From JAGQOZ01 sp041399205 (GTDB lineage Bacteria; Planctomycetota; Planctomycetia; Pirellulales; Pirellulaceae): 64,000 nucleotides of DNA. The DNA lies in assembly GCA_041399205.1 (NCBI GenBank), contig JAWKTK010000009.1, forward strand, positions 62,001 through 126,000. The letters are read 5' to 3'. The notes beneath the pieces are model-generated. The model saw only the letters and a program-made list of their open reading frames with translations, ran no database searches and was not told where the DNA came from. How positions within the stretch are numbered: the first letter of the stretch is position 1; each line of letters begins with the position of its first letter. Below, one piece after another: positions 18,990 through 28,843 of the stretch. The translations under genes and the position numbers were made by a program.

Positions 18990-19349
18990 TTATTGAGCAA
19001 CGCTTGCTCCGTATCCGAGTCCTTCGATGGCAGCGGCAATGGCTGCGGTATCGAGATTCTCGCCCGAACAGGTGACGGATTTTGCAGTTACTTCGTCGAC
19101 AGTTACACCCGGTAACTCAGCCAAGGCGGCTTTAATTTTGCCACCTCAGCCAGTTGGTCAGCGCATGCCCGTGACGTCGAACTTGACCGTAGTCGAAGCA
19201 AGTTGCGTTTCCGTCTCGGGGTCGATTGTCTGCGTCGCAGCGGCCGTGCCATTTGCATCGGAGTCACCGCCGGACGTACCGTCGCTTGCTGGCGGATTGC
19301 AGCCAGCAGCCAGCAGCATCAGAAATGCCGCAAGATACTTCAGCTTCAT
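18990..19349 (-). CDS. Predicted selenoprotein: HMA-domain lipoprotein with two in-frame TGA codons (UxxxU)
   Basis: This 119-residue protein has a lipoprotein signal (FLMLLAAGC, C17), a Gly/Ser/Thr-rich linker and a heavy-metal-associated (HMA) fold domain from about residue 54. The HMA metal loop should read G-M-x-C-...-C. Here it reads GMR-TGA-PTG-TGA-GGK, with TGA at codons 64 (19158-19160) and 68 (19146-19148). After both TGAs the same frame continues with good HMA sequence (KIKAALAELPGVTVDEV, IEGLGYGASV) to TAA at 18990-18992. Selenocysteine at both metal/redox positions is the simplest reading; hairpins follow at suitable spacing. The U-x-x-x-U spacing is one residue longer than the classic C-x-x-C. 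It lies between a rhodanese and a peroxidase gene and has its own terminator. The alternative is two C-to-A errors exactly at cysteine codons, which is unlikely. Confidence 0.8.
19101..19131 (-). promoter_or_regulatory. Candidate bacterial SECIS hairpins of the HMA gene
   Basis: Two hairpins follow the TGAs on the minus strand. The first is AGCC-GCCTT-GGCT (19131-19119), with its loop 30 nt after the first TGA and 18 nt after the second. The second is AGTTAC-CGGGT-GTAACT (19117-19101), with its loop 34 nt after the second TGA. Both have G in the first two loop positions, as the published bacterial SECIS pattern requires (16-37 nt spacing). Confidence 0.6.
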
Positions 19350-19542
19350 CGGTACCCTTTCCAGAGATCCAGAAGAAAAACAGGCCGCCCAACTTCAGGC
19401 AGCCAAACTGTGGCTAGTTTATCGCCATCCGCAGCTCGGGTCACCACCTTTCCGACCCAACTTCTGCCGTAAAGCTCGGTTTCCGTGTTATTTTCCGGCA
19501 ATTCCTGCCCAACTTGGCGGAAACAACTCCCCCGCTAACTAG

Positions 19543-20661
19543 TCAATTCAGTCCGGTTTCCGTTAATCGACCACTTGGCACCTGCCGCCAATCCGCCGGC
19601 CGATTCGAAGAATCGCTGCGGTTCGAACCAAGTTCCGCTGACTGGTAATCGGTGCTCCAGCCGCTCCATCCAGCCGAATAATTGCGAACCTGCCGAAATC
19701 CCATCGCCCGAGCGTACAGCACGGCCACGCTGGATCGCCAACCTCCACCGCAATAAAACACCAACGGTTGGTCGAAGAAGTCGTCCGCGTCAGTCGCAGA
19801 AGGTTCGCCGCCATTTGGAATTGGGTGCAGCGACGCAGCGGGCCAACCGTGACGCTGCCAATCGGCCAGGACCTGGCGAGGCGAACGCAACATTCCGTTT
19901 CGCTGTTTGTAGATGTGGCTACTATCGTCTGCGTCGCCCAACCAAAGGGCACCAGGAATGCGTCCCATGGCGTCCAGATAACTATAGCCGCTGGTCTTGC
20001 CCAAGTATTCTTCCTGACTGCGAACATCCAGCAGCGTCGCCGCATGATTTCGCACCACTTGTTCCACATCGTCGGTGGTCGCCAACCAATCCGTTTGCAC
20101 TTTGCCTGTGAACGACACTGGTTGCAGCGTTTGTATTCCTTGCTGAACGGCATACCCGTTTGCTTTCCACGTCCGCATGTCGCCGTTCAGAACTCGAACG
20201 TCTTTGACGCCCGCGTAGCGAAAAATCCACCAGACTCGAGCGGCCGCAATCAACTGCTGACTGTAAACCACCACGGTACGTTGCGAACCAATTCCCAGTT
20301 GTCCCAGTTGCTGATGAAGCGAATCGATGTCTTTTATTTTCCATTCGGGATAGCCGGTTTCCAATTGATCCGTATTCACATGAATCGCGCCCGGAATATG
20401 GCCGCGCAAATAGTCGTCGGCGTCCTTCAATTCGGCCCAACTGGCCTCGACCACGATCAATGCGTGCCTGGCGTCGGAAGATTCCATTTGCTGATGAAGC
20501 CAATCGACCGATACCACGTCGGGTGACGTCCAGTTGGTTTCCGATTCGTCCGCAGTTGGATCGCGACGTAGCAGCCATGCACAACTGGCCATTAAGAATG
20601 CCAAACCTAGCATGACACCGACACGATATCGTCGCATTGCTACCAGCCACTGTCGCATCAT
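19543..20661 (-). CDS. Tandem rhodanese-domain sulfurtransferase, membrane-anchored
   Basis: This 372-residue protein has an N-terminal hydrophobic anchor (VGVMLGLAFLMASCAWLL) and two rhodanese domains (about 55-195 and 215-350). The C-terminal domain keeps the catalytic cysteine in VFYCGGGWRSSV, as in thiosulfate or 3-mercaptopyruvate sulfurtransferases. The N-terminal domain has serine in that loop (VVVYSQQ) and is probably structural. The start at 20661 is supported by AAAGGA 8 bp upstream. It is transcribed in the same direction as the HMA gene, about 190 bp before it, so both may act in envelope sulfur, selenium or metal chemistry. That connection is inference. Confidence 0.88.
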   Translation of the reverse strand: MMRQWLVAMRRYRVGVMLGLAFLMASCAWLLRRDPTADESETNWTSPDVVSVDWLHQQMESSDARHALIVVEASWAELKDADDYLRGHIPGAIHVNTDQLETGYPEWKIKDIDSLHQQLGQLGIGSQRTVVVYSQQLIAAARVWWIFRYAGVKDVRVLNGDMRTWKANGYAVQQGIQTLQPVSFTGKVQTDWLATTDDVEQVVRNHAATLLDVRSQEEYLGKTSGYSYLDAMGRIPGALWLGDADDSSHIYKQRNGMLRSPRQVLADWQRHGWPAASLHPIPNGGEPSATDADDFFDQPLVFYCGGGWRSSVAVLYARAMGFRQVRNYSAGWSGWSTDYQSAELGSNRSDSSNRPADWRQVPSGRLTETGLN

Positions 20662-20920
20662 TCCCGAAATCCTTTGGCGAATTTCTCGCCGCACTTCACC
20701 AGTTTCACACAGTTTTGTGATGACGCACAAGTCAACTGCGTCGCAACGCCGATGGTCGAACTAGACCGAACCGGAATTTCGTTGTGTTCGCGCTCACTGA
20801 AATTTTCGGCCCCATACGGTCTCGATGCTATCAGACTCGCCCAGCGAAGCTAGTATCGCCCCGCCGCTTGCCTGCGTTCGTACCAAGCACTCATCCTACC
20901 AACCATACGGTCTAGCCCAA

Positions 20921-22465
20921 ATGACCAAGCTTGATCTTGTTCGTCCAGCGTCGTTTCGAATCGCAGCCGCACTGATGATAGCGCTTGTTGTCGGATGGGT
21001 GACGGGTTGCGCGAACCGACAAGTGCAGCGAACATTTCCTTCTCGTGAAGTTGCGGACTTTTCGCCCAGCGGTCAGACGGAAATGGTAGATCGTTGGTGG
21101 ACCGCGTTTGACAATCCTCAGCTCAATCAACAAATCAACCAAGCGCTGGGTGGCAACTACACGTTAGCCGCGGCGTTGCATCGACTGCGAGCGGCTCGCG
21201 CGGTCACTCGACGCGAAGCCGCCGACTTGTTTTTGCAAGTAGACGGCGTCGCCAGTTTGGACAGCACGTTCGGTCCCGGACCCGACCGCACTCGGCTGAA
21301 CTGGGGCCTGGACGCTGGCTACCAAGTGGACTTGTGGGGCCGCATTCAATCTCGAGTCGACGCGGAACGGCTGCGAGCCGAAGCAACCGCCGCGGACTAT
21401 CAAGCAGTGGCGCTGTCCTTGGCGGCCGAAGTTGCGCGAACCTGGTTCGCGTTGATCGAAGCTCATGCTCAACTGGAATTGCTGCAGGTCCAGATTGAAA
21501 CGAATCGAACCGGACTGAAAGCGCAAGAGTTGCGATTCGGCGAAGGTGGCTTTGTCCGCAGCCCCGATGTTCTACGTCAACGGCAGTTGGTCGAATCGAC
21601 GTTGGAACAAGAAGTGGTCGTACGTGCCAGGATAGAAACGCTGGAACACCAATTGGCGGTATTGGTAGGCGAAATGCCTCAAAACGCCAGCTACCAGCCT
21701 GGTTCGGAACTGCCCGATTTGCCGCCGCTACCAAGTACGGGTTTGCCGTCGGATTTGCTGATGCGCAGGCCGGATGTTCGCAGCGACTACCTAGCCTTTG
21801 CTGCGGCGGATCGAGATCTAGCGGCGGCCATTACCGCCCAGTATCCTCGGATCAATCTGACCGGTTCGCTGATCAATGCGGCCGATCGGCCTGAAGACTT
21901 ATTTCGTGATTGGTTTGTTTCGATCGGTGGTCAACTGATTGCACCACTACTGAACGGGGGGCGGCTTCGCGCCGAAGTGGATCGGACCGCTGCGGTCGTT
22001 TGCCAACGCTTCAACGAATATGGGCAAACGATGCTGAACGCTTTTGCCGAAGTCGAGGACAGTCTTGCTTTAGAACGTTATCAAATCCAACGAATTGAAC
22101 GTCTGAACGCGCAAGTGGGCTTTGCCAAACAAGCGTCTGACCAGCTCCGTGAACAATATCTGATTGGTGACGCTAACTACTTGGACGTGTTGAGTGCAAT
22201 TCAGGCACAACAGCGCTTGCAACGCGAGACGTTGTCGGCCAGACTAGATCTGGTTTTGATCCGCATCGGACTCTACTTAGCCCTGGCAGGCGACTTTGAC
22301 ACGCAGCCGCAGTTAGCCACTCTGCCGCCGTTCAATGTCCCGCTGCAAGTGGAGTCGGATGCAACCGACCAGTCAACACGGTTGCCTGCGGCAGAGCCAC
22401 CCGCCGAATCATCCGCGGTCCCCTTGCGGCCAGCGGATTTGCCCCCACCTGAACCTCTCCCCTGA
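20921..22465 (+). CDS. RND efflux outer membrane factor (TolC/OprM/NodT type) lipoprotein
   Basis: This is the outer-membrane channel of a tripartite RND exporter. The start at 20921 gives a lipoprotein signal (ALMIALVVGWVTGC). Family features include the WWTAFDNPQLNQQI segment, two long coiled-coil repeats, SDLLMRRPDVRSDYLAFAAA, and the second-repeat LIAPLLNGGRLRAEVDRTAA. At 514 residues its length is normal. The C-terminus is a Pro/Ala/Glu-rich tail (about the last 50 residues). It is first in an operon, 11 bp before the adaptor gene. Confidence 0.93.
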   Translation: MTKLDLVRPASFRIAAALMIALVVGWVTGCANRQVQRTFPSREVADFSPSGQTEMVDRWWTAFDNPQLNQQINQALGGNYTLAAALHRLRAARAVTRREAADLFLQVDGVASLDSTFGPGPDRTRLNWGLDAGYQVDLWGRIQSRVDAERLRAEATAADYQAVALSLAAEVARTWFALIEAHAQLELLQVQIETNRTGLKAQELRFGEGGFVRSPDVLRQRQLVESTLEQEVVVRARIETLEHQLAVLVGEMPQNASYQPGSELPDLPPLPSTGLPSDLLMRRPDVRSDYLAFAAADRDLAAAITAQYPRINLTGSLINAADRPEDLFRDWFVSIGGQLIAPLLNGGRLRAEVDRTAAVVCQRFNEYGQTMLNAFAEVEDSLALERYQIQRIERLNAQVGFAKQASDQLREQYLIGDANYLDVLSAIQAQQRLQRETLSARLDLVLIRIGLYLALAGDFDTQPQLATLPPFNVPLQVESDATDQSTRLPAAEPPAESSAVPLRPADLPPPEPLP

Positions 22466-22476
22466 GATCCAGCCAG

Positions 22477-23709
22477 ATGAATGACGCTCGCCCACACCGG
22501 CCGACACGGAAATGGTTGCGTGTGCTGGTTAACGCCATTGCGTGTTTGGCAATCTTAGCCGCGTCCGCTGCGGCCATCGTGATCATCAACCGCACGGAAC
22601 CGACGGCACAAATCATCAATGCCACTCGGAAATCGGCCGCGCTGGTAGAAACGTTTACCGCCGAACACGGTTCGTATTCGCCAAAATTGGTTGTGCTTGG
22701 TTCGGTCCGACCTGCGCAGGATATTTTGCTGAGTCCTCGTGTACGAGGCCAAGTGGTGAAGATTTCCGCTGATTTCATTCCGGGCGGCATGGTTCGCGCC
22801 GGAGAAATGCTGCTGGAAATTGACCCTTCTGACTTTGAAAACGCCGTTTCGATTCGGCAAAGCGAAGTGGAGCAAGCAGAAGCGTCGTTAGAAATTGAAG
22901 AAGGTCGACAAAGTCTGGCCAAAAAAGAGTTAGCGTTGCTGGAAGGATCGATTGACGAAACCAACCGAGCGTTAGTGTTGCGCGAACCACAATTGGTTTC
23001 TATCAAGGCGCAACTACACGCGGCGCAGGCGGCATTGGAACGAGCGAAATTGGATTTAGAACGAACCAAAGTTGTCGCGCCGTTTGACGCCCAAGTCATG
23101 AGCCGAGCGGTCAATGTCGGTTCGCAAGTGGGACCGGGTGACGAATTGGGACAGCTGGTTGGTGTTGACCAATACTGGATTGAAGCGACCGTGCCCGTGC
23201 GAACTCTTCGCTGGGTGCAGTTTCCGGAAACGGACGGAGCAGGTTCGGCCGTGATCTTGCGAAACCGCGACGCCTGGGGCCCAAATGGGCAGCGAGAAGC
23301 CCGGGTGAGCCGCATGATCGGCACTCTGGACCAACGAACTCGGTTGGCGCGAATCCTGATCACCGTAGATGATCCGCTGAGCCAAGCATCGAAGGCACCT
23401 CGGTTGATTCTGGACACGCTGATGGAAGTGGAAATTGAGGGCCGTCCGATCGAGGACGTCGTCCGACTTCCTCGCGACTTGGTTCGCGATGGCGACACCG
23501 TGTGGGTGCTAAAGGACGAAAAACTGGAGATTCGCCAGACAGACATTTTGTTTCGCGACGCCGAATTCGCTTATGTCCAATCGGGTTTGGATGGCGGTGA
23601 CCAAGTGGTCATCACTACGTTGGCTACCGTGGCGGAAGGTGTGGGACTTCGCAAAATGGAATCGACGACTTCAGTAGAAAAATTGCCTGCTGCGGAGCTG
23701 TCGCCGTGA
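22477..23709 (+). CDS. RND efflux periplasmic adaptor (membrane fusion protein)
   Basis: This is the HlyD/AcrA-type adaptor that links the RND pump to the outer-membrane channel. It has an N-terminal membrane anchor (VLVNAIACLAILAASAAAIVII), a biotinyl-lipoyl-like hairpin around SPRVRGQVVKISADFIPGGMV, a long alpha-helical coiled coil (residues about 125-195, rich in Glu/Leu/Ala), and a beta-barrel part (TKVVAPFDAQV). It has 410 residues. Its stop overlaps the GTG start of the transporter gene by 4 bases. Confidence 0.93.
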   Translation: MNDARPHRPTRKWLRVLVNAIACLAILAASAAAIVIINRTEPTAQIINATRKSAALVETFTAEHGSYSPKLVVLGSVRPAQDILLSPRVRGQVVKISADFIPGGMVRAGEMLLEIDPSDFENAVSIRQSEVEQAEASLEIEEGRQSLAKKELALLEGSIDETNRALVLREPQLVSIKAQLHAAQAALERAKLDLERTKVVAPFDAQVMSRAVNVGSQVGPGDELGQLVGVDQYWIEATVPVRTLRWVQFPETDGAGSAVILRNRDAWGPNGQREARVSRMIGTLDQRTRLARILITVDDPLSQASKAPRLILDTLMEVEIEGRPIEDVVRLPRDLVRDGDTVWVLKDEKLEIRQTDILFRDAEFAYVQSGLDGGDQVVITTLATVAEGVGLRKMESTTSVEKLPAAELSP

Positions 23710-26700
23710 GTCGTGATGCAGAATCGAATGGTTCGCAGCAGGCGACTGAGCTAGCGACGTCGGCCGAATCGCGTCGCGGTGCCATCGCTTGGATGGCCAG
23801 GAATTCCATTGCCGCCAATTTGCTAATGTTTATCTTGCTGGGCGGTGGCATCTGGTCTGCCGTAGTCATGCAAAAAGAGGTTTTTCCTCAATTCCAATTG
23901 GATGTGGTCGAAGTGGAAGTGGCCTATCCCGGTGCCGCGCCTTCCGAAGTAGAACAAGGCATTCTGCGGCCGATTGAAGAGGCGGTTCGCGGTGTGGAAG
24001 GTATTCGCGAAATCATCAGCGAAGCGCGCGAAGGCCGAGGCGAAGTGTTGATTGAACTGGTCGCGGGCCAAAACCGCATGAAGGCATTGCAAGATATCGA
24101 TCAAGCGGTCAGCCGCATTCGTACGTTTCCGGATCAAATCGAACAACCCGAAGTGAGCTTACAGACTCGTCAACAAGAAGTTATGCAAGTGGCCATCTAC
24201 GGGCCAATTGATGTGTGGGCGTTGCGTAAGTTAGCAGAACAATTGCGAGACCAGTTGCAATCCCATGAAAAAATTACGCAAGTGGAATTGCGCCGCGTGC
24301 CGCAATATGTGACGCACATCGAGATTCCTCGGCAACGCCTGCGAGAATACGGTCTGACGTTGCCGGAAGTGGCCAACATCATTCGCACCAATAGTCAAGA
24401 CGTAGCGGCCGGTTCTGTCCAAACGAGCGCCGGTGAAATCTTGCTGCGAGTCAAAGGTCGGAAGCAATGGGCGGATGAGTTCGCCAAGATCGAAATTGTG
24501 GCCGGTCAAGACGGACCGCTGGTAACCTTGGGCGATATCGCTTCGATCCGAGACGGTTTTGAAGAGGTTGGATTCCATTCGCAGTTCAGTCAAACTCCGG
24601 CGGTCGAATTGAATGTCTATCGAGTTGGTTCGCAATCACCGATCGAAATCGCCGCCGCCGTTGAAGACACGATGCAAGAGTTCGAAACCATTTTGCCGCC
24701 GGGCGTGAAATGGCGAATCGACAACAACAACGCCGAAGAATTCCGACGTCGTTTGAGCCTGGTGATGGAAAACGCCGTCATGGCGGTGGTCATTGTGCTG
24801 GTGATCCTGGCACTGTTTCTGGAATTTCGTCTGGCCTTTTGGGTCATGATGGGCATGGCCGTTTCTTTTATTGGCGGCTTGCTGTTGTTGCCACTAGTAG
24901 GCGTCAGCGTCAACATGATTTCCTTGTTTGGGTTTCTGGTGGTGCTGGGAATTGTGGTGGATGACGCCGTAGTCGTTGGCGAGAATGTCTACGAAAAACG
25001 GATGACCGACGGAGATTACGAGACAGCAGCCGTTCAAGGTACACAGGAAGTGGCCGGCCCGGTTGTTTTCAGCATTTTGACCAATATCGTAGCCTTCGTC
25101 CCGCTGATGTTCATTCCCGGCGAAACAGGAAAATTCTGGGGACCGCTGCCGATTGTGGTGATCGTGGTGCTAACGCTTTCACTGGTGGAGTCGCTGTTCA
25201 TTTTGCCAGCGCACTTGGCCCACGCCAAAGCTGGTGGCCGCAAACGTCACGGCTGGGGAGCGAGCTTGCATCGCGGCCAGCAGGCGTTCAGTCAGGGATT
25301 TGCCTGGTTGGTAGACAAGACATACCGCCCCATTCTGATGTGGTGTTTGCACTATCGCTATGTTACCGCTTCGTTGGCGTTGGCATTCTTCCTGGTGATT
25401 GTCGGCTATGCCACTAGCGCTCATATGGGCATCATCCTGATGCCCGAAGTTTCCGCGGACGAAATTGAAGCGGGTGTGCGCATGCCAGTCGGTACGACGG
25501 CCGATCAGTCCGCCGAGATTGCTCGAGCAGTAACCGAAGCCAGCGTTCGCATGTTCGAAGAACATAATCTGTACGAAGTGGCCGAAGGCATCAAAACCAA
25601 CGTTCGTGGCCAAAACTTTATTGACGTGGAAATTGTCATGCGACCGCCCGACGAACGTGACATGACAGCCAACGAAGTGATCGAATTGTGGCGAGATTCC
25701 ATTGGCGATTTGCCCGGCGTGTACCAAGTTACCTTCGAAGCGGAAAGTGGTCCCGGCGGTTTTCGGCAAGACATCAGCATTGATCTGAGCCACAGTGACA
25801 TCGATGTTTTGGAGAAGGCGTCCAAGGCATTTGTGGCACGAGCGGAACAGTTTGCCAATTCGCGTGACGTCAGTGACAACTACAACAAAGGTAAAACGCA
25901 GTACGATTTCCAGCTGCGTCCGGAAGGTCGAGCGTTAGGATTGACCGACGAAGAGTTGGGCGAACAGCTACGCGGGGCGTTTTTTGGATCGCTGGCGCTG
26001 CGGTTGCTTCGCGGGACGAACGAAATTGAAGTTCGAGTTAAACTGCCGGAAGAACAACGTGAAGACATTCACCATTTGGAAGATCTGGTCATTCGCACTC
26101 CTCGCGGAGCCGAAGTCCCGCTGCTGGATGTGGCCGAAGTCAAGCAAAACGAAGCCTTTACGGCCATTCATCGTCGTAATGGCCGGCGAGTGGTCAATGT
26201 GTCGATGGACATCGAACCGAAACGAGCCATCACGCAAGTGATCGCTTCGCTACGCAACGAAGTCTTGCCAGAATTACGAAAAGATTACCCTGGACTCACT
26301 TGGACGTTTGAAGGCAGCAATGCAGAGATGCGTCGAGCGACATCGTCGTTGTGGGGTTCATTTGGCTTGGCGATGGCCGTGATCTATTCGCTGTTGGCAA
26401 TCGCCTTCCGAGCGTACATTCAGCCGCTGATCGTGTTGGTAGCCATTCCGTTTGGCATTGTTGGTGCGGTATTGGGACACATGGCGCTGGGATATGACAT
26501 TTCGCTGGTCAGCCTAATGGGTGTGGTTGCGCTGTCGGGTGTGGTGATCAACGATTCGCTGATCATGATTGACTATGCGAATCGGTATCGAGGCGATGGT
26601 TCGGCGTTGGACGCGATTTCGCAAGCGGGAATTCGACGCTTTCGGCCCATCCTGCTGACTACGTTAACCACCTTCGGCGGACTCATGCCACTGATCTTTG

Positions 26701-26846
26701 AAAAGTCATTGCAAGCGCAATACATCATCCCCATGGCCATTTCCTTGGGCTTTGGCATCCTATTTTCAACCGCCATCATTCTGGTCTTGGTGCCGTGCCT
26801 ATACATGATCTTGGAAGACGTTATGGTGCTTACAAGACGGTCTTAA
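23706..26846 (+). CDS. RND efflux transporter, AcrB/MdtB-like inner-membrane pump
   Basis: This is a 1046-residue resistance-nodulation-division pump that exports substrates using the proton gradient. It shows the duplicated 6-helix architecture, with the first helix at about residue 38 and large periplasmic loops. The proton-relay acidic pair appears in GIVVDDAVVVGENV, and the second-half counterpart in LSGVVINDSLIMIDYANRYR. It is full length and starts with GTG overlapping the adaptor stop. The substrate cannot be told from sequence. The motif set resembles the acriflavin/hydrophobe branch rather than the heavy-metal branch, but this is a judgement by eye. Confidence 0.94.
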   Translation: MSRDAESNGSQQATELATSAESRRGAIAWMARNSIAANLLMFILLGGGIWSAVVMQKEVFPQFQLDVVEVEVAYPGAAPSEVEQGILRPIEEAVRGVEGIREIISEAREGRGEVLIELVAGQNRMKALQDIDQAVSRIRTFPDQIEQPEVSLQTRQQEVMQVAIYGPIDVWALRKLAEQLRDQLQSHEKITQVELRRVPQYVTHIEIPRQRLREYGLTLPEVANIIRTNSQDVAAGSVQTSAGEILLRVKGRKQWADEFAKIEIVAGQDGPLVTLGDIASIRDGFEEVGFHSQFSQTPAVELNVYRVGSQSPIEIAAAVEDTMQEFETILPPGVKWRIDNNNAEEFRRRLSLVMENAVMAVVIVLVILALFLEFRLAFWVMMGMAVSFIGGLLLLPLVGVSVNMISLFGFLVVLGIVVDDAVVVGENVYEKRMTDGDYETAAVQGTQEVAGPVVFSILTNIVAFVPLMFIPGETGKFWGPLPIVVIVVLTLSLVESLFILPAHLAHAKAGGRKRHGWGASLHRGQQAFSQGFAWLVDKTYRPILMWCLHYRYVTASLALAFFLVIVGYATSAHMGIILMPEVSADEIEAGVRMPVGTTADQSAEIARAVTEASVRMFEEHNLYEVAEGIKTNVRGQNFIDVEIVMRPPDERDMTANEVIELWRDSIGDLPGVYQVTFEAESGPGGFRQDISIDLSHSDIDVLEKASKAFVARAEQFANSRDVSDNYNKGKTQYDFQLRPEGRALGLTDEELGEQLRGAFFGSLALRLLRGTNEIEVRVKLPEEQREDIHHLEDLVIRTPRGAEVPLLDVAEVKQNEAFTAIHRRNGRRVVNVSMDIEPKRAITQVIASLRNEVLPELRKDYPGLTWTFEGSNAEMRRATSSLWGSFGLAMAVIYSLLAIAFRAYIQPLIVLVAIPFGIVGAVLGHMALGYDISLVSLMGVVALSGVVINDSLIMIDYANRYRGDGSALDAISQAGIRRFRPILLTTLTTFGGLMPLIFEKSLQAQYIIPMAISLGFGILFSTAIILVLVPCLYMILEDVMVLTRRS

Positions 26847-28346
26847 TTAAGGCAAATGGGCCGGTCGCTTGGCACGTTTGTCTTGTTCGAACGTCCCGAG
26901 TGTGAAGGGATCGAATTGGGCAACCAGAGCGTTGGACTTCGCGTTCGCCGAATAGTTACCTGCCTGGAACGCGACGACTAAATCGGCTGAATCAAATTCA
27001 CCATCGTTGTTCCAATCTCCTTGATCGAAACTGGCGTTCATGGCAATGTCATCTTCGTAGACACCCGCCTGGAAAATCTGCACTAGATCGGCAGAATCGA
27101 ACACACCATCATCATTCACGTCACCGACCAAGCGGTTCTCAAATATCGCCAACTTACGTTCGTGGTAAGAGGAATAAATTACGTCCGCATCACCGTCATG
27201 ATCAAAGTCACTGACAATGATATGACGAGGCAGCGGGAACAACGGGAAGCCTTCCGGTGGAGAATAATTCGGGAGTCTATGCAATTGGGTAAACGTGTTG
27301 TCAACGTTTTCCGCCCAAGTCATGTTCGCCCACCAGTCGGCGTAGATCAGATCGATGTCGCCATCACCATCCATATCGGCAGCATTGACGGTCTCAACTT
27401 GGTCATCTGCCAGTCCAATGATCACTTCATCTGCAAATTGTCCGCCACCCAAGTTTTCAAACCAGGACGCTCGGCCAACACTTATATCACTTCCCACGAC
27501 AACATCAAGATCGTCGTCCTGATCAATATCAGCGACGTGAATGGCAATCGCTTCAAAGGCAGGAATAGGCGAAACATCGTGTGGCAGCGTAAAGAAATTC
27601 CCCGCGCCATCCAAGTTTTCCAACCAAACCACGCCGTATATGGTGGTCGTTACGATGTCCAAGTCCGCATCACCGTCCATGTCCGCCAGTACATGGGATT
27701 GTTCCCACGGACGAGGGGTGTTATTAAGGAGAAAGGTAGAGTCATCGCTTGCGATCGAATGCAGCTGAAACGTTAAACCGTTTCCGAGGTTTTCGTAATA
27801 CCGAATTTCGTCACTATGACGCTGGGACGCAATGAAGTCGACATCACCGTCGCCATCAATGTCTCCAGCGACCAATCCGCCGCTGTTTTCTAACTGATCA
27901 ATGACGATCCGATTTGAGAAATTGCCCTGGCCATCATTGGCATACCAAGCAATTGAATCGTCGGTTTCGTCATTGCCATTGTCAAACGTATGTTGCGTGG
28001 CCAGTAAGATATCTAGGTCGCCATCACCATCCAGATCGGCAAATTCAATCGACCAGACTTCGTCCACATCAATCAAGACCTGGCTTTCCGCAAACACACC
28101 ATCGTCATTTCGATGCCAGCGAAGATCTCCCATTCCGTACGAGCCCGGAGTGTTCGACACGATCAGGTCTCCATCCCCATCGCCATCAATATCGGCGATT
28201 TCCGTTGACAAGATGTACCCCAGCGCCTGCGGCGTCAAGCTCGCTTCCACAAACGCCGTAGCGGTCATCAAGTGCCGTGGCTCGAGCGATTCAAGTCGTG
28301 TCGATGGGGTTGATCGGTTTCGAGATGTACGTTTGAAATCCGCCAT
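26847..28346 (-). CDS. Secreted FG-GAP/VCBS repeat protein with EF-hand-like C-terminal module
   Basis: This planctomycete surface or secreted protein has 499 residues. The start at 28346 has AAGGA upstream. The N-terminus carries the planctomycete export motif (RLESLEPRHLMTA). The body is a run of FG-GAP repeats with calcium-binding acidic loops (DIDGDGDGDLIVS, DLDGDGDLDILLA, DMDGDADLDIVTT and so on), expected to form a beta-propeller. Residues about 405-475 form a paired calcium-binding module (GDVNDDGVFDSADLV...GDWNNDGEFDSADLV) also found at the C-termini of two other proteins in this window. The ligand is unknown. Confidence 0.9.
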   Translation of the reverse strand: MADFKRTSRNRSTPSTRLESLEPRHLMTATAFVEASLTPQALGYILSTEIADIDGDGDGDLIVSNTPGSYGMGDLRWHRNDDGVFAESQVLIDVDEVWSIEFADLDGDGDLDILLATQHTFDNGNDETDDSIAWYANDGQGNFSNRIVIDQLENSGGLVAGDIDGDGDVDFIASQRHSDEIRYYENLGNGLTFQLHSIASDDSTFLLNNTPRPWEQSHVLADMDGDADLDIVTTTIYGVVWLENLDGAGNFFTLPHDVSPIPAFEAIAIHVADIDQDDDLDVVVGSDISVGRASWFENLGGGQFADEVIIGLADDQVETVNAADMDGDGDIDLIYADWWANMTWAENVDNTFTQLHRLPNYSPPEGFPLFPLPRHIIVSDFDHDGDADVIYSSYHERKLAIFENRLVGDVNDDGVFDSADLVQIFQAGVYEDDIAMNASFDQGDWNNDGEFDSADLVVAFQAGNYSANAKSNALVAQFDPFTLGTFEQDKRAKRPAHLP

Positions 28347-28597
28347 TTGTGTGAATCCTTGGAGAAGGAGCAGAGTGTGTGACTTAGGACTATTGTGCTC
28401 CAAACGGAGGGTTGCGGCAAGTGAATTTCATAGCGGCGCGCGGTCACTTGAGCTGATCTTCTCGACGATCGAAGTTCATCAGGAAGCGACGTTCGACGAC
28501 TTTGCTTGTAAAACGGGTGCATTTCGCATGGATTCGCAGACATTGTTTTTGGTAGGCTCAGGTGTCGTGAAACAGTTAGGGCTGACGGGGTGAATTC

Positions 28598-28843
28598 ATG
28601 CCGAACGAGACCAAAATCCTGCCGAACGTCAGCGTCGCTGGGCTCCAGAGCACTGGCAGACGCTGTGCTAGCTCCAAAATGCACATAAATTGGACGATTC
28701 TACTGGCACATGCGGACGGCACGCTATCGGCTGAAGCATTGGAAGAGCTGGATGCGATCATCGGACAGATCGACGAATTGAATCTTCTGAAAGCGCGTGC
28801 CGAGTACACTCTTCGACAGCAAGAACAGACGGATGACCCGTGA
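28598..28843 (+). CDS. Small hypothetical protein upstream of HNH nuclease
   Basis: This is an 81-residue frame, or 54 residues if translation begins at the internal ATG at 28679 (MHINWTILLAHADG). It is helical and acidic towards the end and has no recognised domain. Its TGA stop overlaps the GTG start of the HNH nuclease gene, so the two are translationally coupled. Small upstream partners of HNH genes occur in planctomycetes and cyanobacteria, which is why I keep it as real. Confidence 0.5.
   Translation: MPNETKILPNVSVAGLQSTGRRCASSKMHINWTILLAHADGTLSAEALEELDAIIGQIDELNLLKARAEYTLRQQEQTDDP

Noticed and set aside
19768..20526. Plus-strand frame of 252 codons opposite the rhodanese gene
   Set aside because: It is antisense to a clear two-domain rhodanese; composition is typical of a shadow frame.
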